DNA from: Eledone cirrhosa
Taxonomy: Eukaryota > Mollusca > Cephalopoda > Octopoda > Eledonidae
NCBI GenBank assembly: GCA_964016885.1
Contig: OZ024743.1
Span: 177,865,282-177,929,281, forward strand
Direction of reading: 5' to 3'
DNA: 64,000 nucleotides
Shown here: positions 57,184 to 64,000 of the stretch, piece after piece
Numbering within the stretch: the first letter of the stretch is position 1
How the letters are laid out: every line of letters begins with the position of its first letter
The notes under the pieces: model-generated
Databases searched by the model: none
What the model was told of the DNA's origin: nothing
Seen by the model: only the letters and a program-made list of their open reading frames with translations
Program-made: the position numbers and the translations under genes

Positions 57184-57420
57184 ATAATACGTCATTATTT
57201 GGAGCGGTGAAAACAATTACACGCAAAGACAAAACCATGTTTATGGTATAAATGAAGTCGTTGACTAATATTCTATTAGGTGGTTCCGGGAGACGTTCCC
57301 TGGCAATGAACGAAAAAAAACGAAGATAATACGTCATTATGTAGAGCGATGAGAACAATTACACGCAAAGACAAAACCACGTTTATGGTATAACTGAAGT
57401 CGTAGACTAACATTCTATTT
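57184..57420. repeat. 96-bp direct repeat, offset 141 bp
   Basis: Units 57184-57279 and 57325-57420 share ataatacgtcattat, caattacacgcaaagacaaa and tttatggtataa. Between them lies gacgttccctggcaatgaac, which also occurs at the right end of dispersed repeat A (19280, 25065). Confidence 0.85.
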
Positions 57421-58134
57421 AGGAAACCGAATGATTCTTGGCTTCAGAGTTAAGAATAATGTAAATAAATTACAGAGGTTATTGAAATCAACAATAATTA
57501 AATATATACATCCACGCATCCATATACACATGCATACACGAAAACACGCGCCAAGGGTATGCAAATAGAGGCACGTACACAAAACACGCGCATACATACA
57601 AAAACCCACGCAACGCCTGTATCCGCACACATACGAACGTATACACCAAATACACATAAACCTATATAAAAAATATATTAAAAAAATACATATACACGTG
57701 TGTATGTGTGTGCGCGTATACATATAATTATATAAACGTATATAAATATACACACATAAATACGTATATAACGCGTACACACACACACACACCTACAAGT
57801 AAATACACATATGTTCGCTAAACATACGTCAACCAAAATACAAAGTACACATATATACACACACTACATACGTCCAAATCCCCATACACACACAAACGCA
57901 AAACTCACGTATACACATAACCATATACACATGTACCAGTATATATAATATAATATATATACGCATATAACAAATGCAAGCAAATACATGTACGAGAAAG
58001 TATACGTACCTTCACAAAACATACAAGTAATATATACTTACCTATACAAATAAGTAATGGTATAAACATAACATATACTTAGCTACCACATCAAGACGTA
58101 AATTATCCGCGTATAGTTCGTACTATCCTTTAAG
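57421..58134. other. CA/TA-rich sequence
   Basis: Degenerate ACACATATA words fill 57500-58000 and give low-complexity frames on the minus strand. No element recognised. Confidence 0.5.
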
Positions 58135-58629
58135 TTATAAAGTGGGGCTGTAATACAGGAAAGTTTTGTGCAATTTATGTTTACAAGCCAAAATTGCCTC
58201 AGATTTTTTGTTTAAGATGTGGTCTTTGGCGTAGAGTATTACCAGGGCTTCAGCGACGCAGAGGTCACATGGTCTTTTATTTCCGTTATACGATCTAGCT
58301 TTAGCTAGGATCTCCCAGTGTAACCTATATTGGGTGTGGATGTCTTTTAGACACCAGATATAAGCTGAAAGTGACGTCATATTCCTTCTTAAAGGGTTAA
58401 GAAAAGAATGGGTATGCATGTAAAGACGCTGCTTGAATTTATTGGTGGTTAACCTTATGTAGGCCCTACGGGACGTGGGTGTCTCAACCTTACATTTGTA
58501 GACAATGTTACTTGAGAGGCATTTCCCGGATAGGGAGCAGTCAACCCGTTTCCTACAAATACAGTTAGTACTAGCTACAGGGTTGCACGTGTTACTACGA
58601 CTAGTTAATTTAGCTAAGGGTGAAAGCAA
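58135..58629 (-). pseudogene. PLE GIY-YIG endonuclease region
   Basis: An uninterrupted 164-residue minus-strand frame contains a Cys cluster, GKCLSSNIVYKCKVET, RAYIRLTTNKFKQR, H-x2-SF, WCLKDIHTQYRLHWEILAKA, CDLCVAEALVI and a late ILNKKSEA-x3-CKHK. This is the full GIY-YIG module and C-terminal Cys/His part of a PLE. The glycine of the YIG motif is Arg, so it is probably inactive. It is truncated upstream; the RT is missing. Its 5' side ends at the repeat-A terminus (58612). Confidence 0.8.
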
Positions 58630-58696
58630 TGATTTTTTGCTTAAACTTTAATCTGTTATTTCAATAAATATATGTGTTTGTGTGTGTGTGGATAGA

Positions 58697-58863
<167 letters not shown>

Positions 58864-58889
58864 GAAAGAGATGGAAAAAGAATCTATAC

Positions 58890-59035
58890 CAGTACTAGAT
58901 TGGTACATTTTTATCGACCTCGAATGAATGAGAGGCAAAGTTGACCTCGGCGAGATTTTGACCTCAGAGATCAGAAAGCCAGAACTAACACCACAAAGCA
59001 TTCTATCCAACGTTCTAACCACTCTGCAAATTCAC
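58890..59035 (-). mobile_element. SINE, second subtype
   Basis: Minus strand: gaatttgcagagtggttaga, gatagaatgctttgtgg, a B-box-like tgaggtcaaaatctcgcc, caactttgcctctcattc and gataaaaatgtacca. It lies within the duplicated segment. Confidence 0.65.
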
Positions 59036-59340
59036 AGTCTTTTATGGCTGTCGGCAGGCTCATATATGTAATGAAAGTAAACTAAATTATTTGTTAAATC
59101 GATATTTGCACTCATTTGTAATTTCTATGCATTAATTGTAGCTTTAAAAAGAATAAGAAATATGTAATTATTTCAGTGAGTTTGCCGTCTAAATCTGTTC
59201 ATTAAATTTAATGAATGTAAGCATGAGATGTTTAACTGAAACATATTTAATTGAGATTTATTCTCTTGTTGCACCTTACCTACCTTCTAGACTTATTGCA
59301 GTTAATACTGCTGAACAACTGTTGTTGATGTAGAAACGGT

Positions 59341-61720
59341 TGTATGCTAAAATATTACTTGTGTGAGAACAATTTACGATGTCTCAACGCCATATTCCAA
59401 AAAAGACCAGGCCAGCGGTGGACACACAAATTTCCAAATGGCGACAAGACACAACTGGATTATAACATAATCAATCGAAAATGGAAGAACAGCGCAAAAA
59501 ACTGCAGAGCATATGATTCATTTGTTAGTTTTGACTCGGATCATCGCATTGTCTCGGCCAAGATACGATTAACTCTCCGAGTGAATAAAAAGAAATATGC
59601 AAATGCTACTCCCTACAACTGGGCAGTTCTGAATACCAATCCTGAGACTTACAAAACCTTTGTAACCCAACTGAGCAACCGATTTGCTGCCCTACAAGAC
59701 TCTGCGCCAACAAAATCGTCAAATTCTACATTTAACCACTTTCAAATGGCATTCAAAGAGGCAGCGGCCGACACCATCCCTTTAAAACTCAAGGTTAAAA
59801 AACGAAAACCCTGGGAAACAGAGAGGATATGCCAAAAGCGCAAAGAGTTGCGTAAAGCTGCAGAATTGAAAGACACTCAACGATCTCCAGAAAACATTAG
59901 TAACTTCAATGCTGCTTGTACAACACTGAAAGGTGAGTATGAAATTGAGCAAGCCGAATACATGCAGAAAAAGATCAATCATATCTCAAGTACTGTCAGC
60001 AATAAGAGGTCTGCTGAAGCCTGGAAAACTGTCAATGAAATTAGTGGCAGAAAAAAGTAGTGACAGAGCCAAACTGAAAATCTCCAACCAAGACGAACGT
60101 TTAAAACTGTGGCAACAACATTTTCAGAAACTACTTGGCAAAGCACCACAGATCATCGAAGAAGAAATAATACCCGTTTTTACAGAGGAACACCAAATAC
60201 AGAAAGGTCCATTTCACTATGGAGAAACGACAGAAAACAGTGAAAAGTATTGGTAACGGAAAAGCGTGCGGACTCGACGAGATCCCAGCTGAAGTGTGGA
60301 AGGTACCTGAATTTCACCCAATCCTACTAGAATTGTGTAATGGTGTCTATAATCAAGACCCCATAGACAAATGGACTGAGGGATGTATCCTCCCTTTTCC
60401 CAAAAAGGGCGATCTTGGAATGGCTAAAAACTACCGTGGCATAACACTAATGGCAATTGCCGCAAAGATATACAATCTCATGTTGCTTGACAGAATAAGA
60501 CCTGTCATTGACCCCTTGCTGAGAAAAAACCAAAATGGCTTCCGCACCAACAGATCAACATCAGGGCAAATACTTACTATTCGGCGTATCTTGGAAGGCG
60601 TAAAAGCCCAAAACCTCCCAGCAACTCTCCTGTTTATTGACTTTTCAAAAGCATTCGATTCCATCCATCGTGGGAGGATGAGAGAGATAGTTCTAGCCTA
60701 CGGCTTGCCAAAGGAAACAGTAAATGCCATCATGATATTATATAAAAGCATCCGCGCAATGGTGCGCTCACCTGATGGAGATACAACTTCTTTGACATCA
60801 TTGCAGGAGTACTCCAAGGGTGCATCATATATTTTTATCACCTGCCTCGACTATGTATTGAGAAAAGCCCTGGACGAAAACTTATAGCTTGGTTTCACTC
60901 TCACAAAGCGGAAGCGTAGACGCCATGCAGCTCAGAAAATCACCGATGCTGACTATGCGGATGATTTAGCGGTCCTCGCTGACTACCTTAAGGATGCAAC
61001 ATCACTACTTCACAGCATCGAATCAGTTGCAAAGGAAATCGGACTCTATGTCAACGCAGGCAAAACAGAATATATTTGCCTGAACCAAGACTCCTCAGTT
61101 GGTATGCGAACTCTAAACGGCGATATAATCAAGCAAGTTAATGACTTCAAATACTTAGGTGCTATATAGCCTCCACAGAACATGATGTTAACATTAGTCT
61201 GGGAAAAGCCTGGGGAGCATTGAATGCAATGGAAAACATATGGAAATCAAACCTGCCGGCCAAACTGAAAAGGAATTTTTTCAGAGCTGCTGTGGAATCT
61301 GTGCTTGTTTATGGCTCTGTCACTTGGACGCTAACGTCAAAACTCGAGAAAAAGCTAGACGGGGCATACACACGTATGCTCCGTGCTGCTGTAAACGTAT
61401 CTTGGAGGGAACACCCAACAAATAAGGATCTCTATGGCAATATACCACCTATCAGCAGGTCAATACGTAAACAGAGACTCAGATTTGCTGGCCACTGTTG
61501 GCGCAGCAAGGAAGAAATAGCAGGCGATGTATTGTTATGGAGTCCATCTAATGGAGCAAAATACTCTGGTCGTACCAAGAAGATATACGTCAAGCAACTT
61601 GAGAACGATACTGGATGCACTGCGGAAGAACTGGCAAACGCTATGAGAGACAGATATGGATGGAGGAAATGTGTCGCAGAAGGCTGAGCAAGCTCGACCT
61701 GATGATGATGATTATATATA
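59341..61720 (+). pseudogene. 5'-truncated LINE: endonuclease end + reverse transcriptase
   Basis: Starts in the last part of an AP endonuclease (FDSDHRIVSAKIRLTL). The RT spans about 60240-61180: PFPKKGDLG, NYRGITLM, LLFIDFSKAFDSIHR, and a YADD motif at about 60953-60964. After it come [54 protein letters not shown]. Breaks: frameshifts at about 60050 and 60240, an in-frame TAG at 60885-60887 before the YADD, and a frameshift near 61170. It ends with TGA and a (GAT)n tail (61700-61714) then (TA)n. The clade (RTE-, CR1- or Nimb-like) is open; the tail and C-terminus fit APE-type LINEs. Confidence 0.85.
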
Positions 61721-61793
61721 TATATATATATGTATATATATAGTAATAATAATAAATGTGAAGACTAAAATCCGAAGAGGGCTCGATTTATTA

Positions 61794-61922
61794 AAATGAC
61801 AGATTAAAGTTTAAGCAAACAAACGCTGTTTTCACTCTTAACGGTATCTTCTGAAACTGTGTCAGAAGATCCCGTTAACGGTGAAAGCAGCGATTTTTTG
61901 CTTAAACTTTAATCTGTTATTT
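61794..61922. repeat. Foldback of dispersed repeat A, 62-bp arms
   Basis: The arms 61794-61855 and 61861-61922 pair (aaatgacagattaaagttta against taaactttaatctgttattt) with few mismatches around a 5-base centre near 61858. Each arm equals the terminal part of repeat A (19124, 24897), so it looks like two repeat-A ends joined head to head. Confidence 0.9.
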
Positions 61923-61958
61923 CAATAAATATATGTGTGTGTGGAGAGAGAGAAAGAA

Positions 61959-62046
<88 letters not shown>

Positions 62047-62490
62047 TGGAAAAAGAATCTACACCAGTACTAGATTGGTACATTTTTATCGACCACGAAT
62101 GAATGAGAGGCAAAGTTGACCTCGGCGAGATTTTGACCTCAGATGTCAGAAAGCCAGAACTAACACCACAAAGCATTCTATCCAACGTTCTAACCACTCT
62201 GCAAATTCACAGTCTTTTATGGCTGTCGGCAGGCTCATATATGTAATGAAAGTAAACTAAATTATTTGTTAACTCGATATTTGCACTCATTTGTAATTTC
62301 TATGCATTAATTATAGCTTTAAAAAGAATAAGAAATATGTAATTATTTCAGTGAGTTTGCCGTCTAAATCTGTTCATTAAATTTAATGAATGTAAGCATG
62401 AGATGTTTAACTGAAACATATTTAATTGAGATTTATTCTCTTGTTGCACCTTACCTACCTTCTAGACTTATTGCTGTTGATGTAGTAGTA
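61900..62490. repeat. Duplicated segment, right copy
   Basis: Partner of 58637-59335, with the same order: repeat-A end, (GA)n (61951-62040), SINE (62045-62200, minus), acagtcttttatggctgtcg and the run to ccttctagacttattgctg. Similarity is about 97% by eye outside the GA tract. Confidence 0.9.
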
Positions 62491-62570
62491 GTGGTGGTGG
62501 TACTAATGGTGGTGGTGATGGCGGTGTCGGTGGCGGTGGTGGGGGTAGTAGTAGTAGTAACAATAATATA
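62477..62570. repeat. (GTA/GGT)n simple repeat
   Basis: Degenerate gtagtagtggtggtgg units. Val-rich frames come from it. Confidence 0.85.
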
Positions 62571-62887
62571 TATGAATGCCATAAATGAGAGGAAAAGGAT
62601 AAGAAGAGCAATGACTACTAGTCAAAGGAAGAAAGAAAGGGGGAAGATGGGAAAGGTTGACAGACTCTACACTTAAATCAGGGCGGTGTTTCGGCTGTAC
62701 CCCACGGACAAACGCATGCTGCAACATCCATCCCACCTCGCGGGGATCCTTCCTCAGACGGGATGCTGTCGATCCGATTTTATGGAGGGAGGAAGTCAGC
62801 TGTTTTGGGTTCCGAGGACGTCGGAGGTCTCGATGGCAACCGGTGCAGAGAGAAAGCAGTCGGTTAGAATTCTATTGATATATATGT
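62571..62887. other. GC-richer unassigned sequence
   Basis: The region 62690-62870 has higher GC (ggcggtgtttcggctgtacc, gaggacgtcggaggtctcg) than its surroundings. It could be a TE exon scrap, but I see no diagnostic motif. Confidence 0.35.
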
Positions 62888-62900
62888 ATTATTTTGTTGT

Positions 62901-63076
62901 CGCAGTATCGGTAGAGGGTCGGGCGCCATGATTTTCAACAAAGAGTTACGGCCCTTTATGGTCTGAGTTCAAATCCCGCCGAGGTTAACTTTGCCTTTCA
63001 TCCCTACGGTGTCGATGAAAAAAAGTACCAGTTATACGCTGGGAAAATTGCTGGCCTTGTGCCAAAAGTAGAAACA
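62901..63076 (+). mobile_element. tRNA-derived SINE with target-site duplication
   Basis: A copy starting at cgcagtatcggtagagggtc, so the first ~12 bases are missing, with B box gagttcaaatcccgcc and tail gccaaaagtagaaaca. The 13-bp duplication attattttgttgt lies at 62888-62900 and 63077-63089. Confidence 0.88.
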
Positions 63077-63089
63077 ATTATTTTGTTGT

Positions 63090-63522
63090 TGCTATTGTTT
63101 TAGGTGTTAGTGGCACATACTGCTCCTCCTGTTGATGATGATGATGATGATGATGTCGTTTATCTTATAGATATTATTTATTAGCTCCAGCAAAGACCCA
63201 ATCCAGCATACCTATGATCAAACGCATTTTTGCCGCAATCATCACGTTTTTCGTTTCAGATTTCTCCGGTTTATACCCTTCAAAAATTTTTTTTTTCGTT
63301 CAGCAGTACCATCGGTAAGGGTTGAAACTGCCAAAGTCCATCTTGACGGCTAAAGACCTTGGAGTTTTGTGTCTTTCGTTTGTTTTTGTTTTCTTTATTT
63401 TAAACATATTGTAAGGTTTCCCCTTCAAAAGTTTTCTTTTTTTCGTTGTCTTGTTTTCGTTCGTTGTATTCTCTTTGTTAATTTTCCTAATTTTATCATG
63501 ATATACTAACCAGACAAGAACA
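63090..63522. other. Unassigned, (GAT)n and T-rich
   Basis: (GAT)n at 63134-63155 and T-rich runs at 63285-63298 and 63400-63450. A 78-codon Lys/Asn-rich minus-strand frame has no motif. Confidence 0.4.
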
Positions 63523-63627
63523 TAAATCCACATCAAGGTTCATTGCTCGCAAAAATATCTTGTTTTGATTTTGCTGCAAAATCAAAACAAGATATTTTTG
63601 CGAGCAATGAACCTTGATGTGGATTTA
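63523..63627. repeat. Perfect 105-bp palindrome
   Basis: Arms of 52 bp (63523-63574 and 63576-63627) are exactly complementary around a single central T at 63575. The arm starts taaatccacatcaaggttca and ends caaaacaagatatttttg-side sequence. No mismatches were found. It is non-coding. Confidence 0.95.
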
Positions 63628-64000
63628 ACCCCAAAAACTCTTTCCGAGCAATATAAGGAACACTTATGATTATTTATGCCCTTCAGAAGCCCAACTGGGC
63701 GAAACGTACGTAGGTGCTGTTTTAAATAAACATGTTTTAACGGTCTATTCTCCGATTTTTTACTTTCCCACGTGCTTACGCTCTGCTAACTCTCTAGCCC
63801 ACTAAATATTAACACTTCGAATATTTAATACTGCCGACACTAGTATCGAGCACCTTTGGCATACGCTACTTCGCAAATAATTATATGTATCACCTATCCC
63901 CCCTTTTTTTCCTCTTTCTCGATACGTAAATACTATATACATATATATATATATATACACACATATATTTATATATGTGTGTATATATGTATATATACAC
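63628..64000. other. TE-end-like sequence, then unassigned
   Basis: The string cccttcagaagcccaactgg-gcgaaacgtacg (about 63680) resembles decayed 3' ends of the PLE or hammerhead type: a hairpin gccca/tgggc followed by GAAAC. A short (TA)n lies at 63938-63956, and tatatatgtgtgtatatatg ends the window. Confidence 0.4.

Overview
This window looks like intergenic, repeat-dominated DNA from a coleoid cephalopod, most likely an octopus. The reasons are many copies of a tRNA-derived SINE of the octopus/cephalopod type, very abundant (TA)n, (CA)n and (GA)n tracts, a mix of LINEs, Penelope-like elements (PLEs) and Helitrons, and no recognisable host gene, bacterial operon, rRNA or tRNA gene. The species call is inference. 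A 200-base run of N (53801-54000) marks an assembly gap.

Layout. 1-15912: a 22-bp satellite array (about 310 + 153 monomers) interrupted by one nearly full-length LINE (6815-12549) with ORF1 (CCHC knuckle) and ORF2 (AP endonuclease, reverse transcriptase, C-terminal Cys/His motif). The RT resembles the Tx1 branch of the L1 group. ORF2 carries one in-frame TAG. An 11-bp target-site duplication made of satellite sequence flanks the element. 15913-24190: SINEs, a PLE terminal fragment with a hammerhead-like motif, long microsatellites and a 316-bp tandem repeat. 24195-25373: a short Helitron with textbook ends. 25374-31540: foldback elements, SINEs and LINE tails between (TA)n blocks. 31612-35470: a PLE (RT plus GIY-YIG nuclease) joined head-to-head to an inverted 5'-truncated copy of itself. 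35500-44800: SINEs, hairpins, PLE fragments, Helitron ends, an 84-bp repeat and LINE tails. 45300-53760: pieces of a LINE family with a restriction-like-endonuclease signature, partly inside a candidate composite Helitron (47476-50791). 54000-64000: another small Helitron, PLE fragments, a 5'-truncated LINE (59341-61720) between two copies of a roughly 600-bp segment, and a perfect 105-bp palindrome at 63523-63627.

The coding regions are autonomous or decayed selfish elements: they supply RT and endonuclease for their own copying, and the SINEs presumably borrow a LINE machinery. Nearly all are broken by stops, frameshifts or truncation; only ORF1 of the satellite-resident LINE is fully open. 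The signals most worth following are the LINE in the satellite, the hammerhead-like cores tied to PLE ends, and the long near-perfect hairpins, which would form double-stranded RNA if transcribed.
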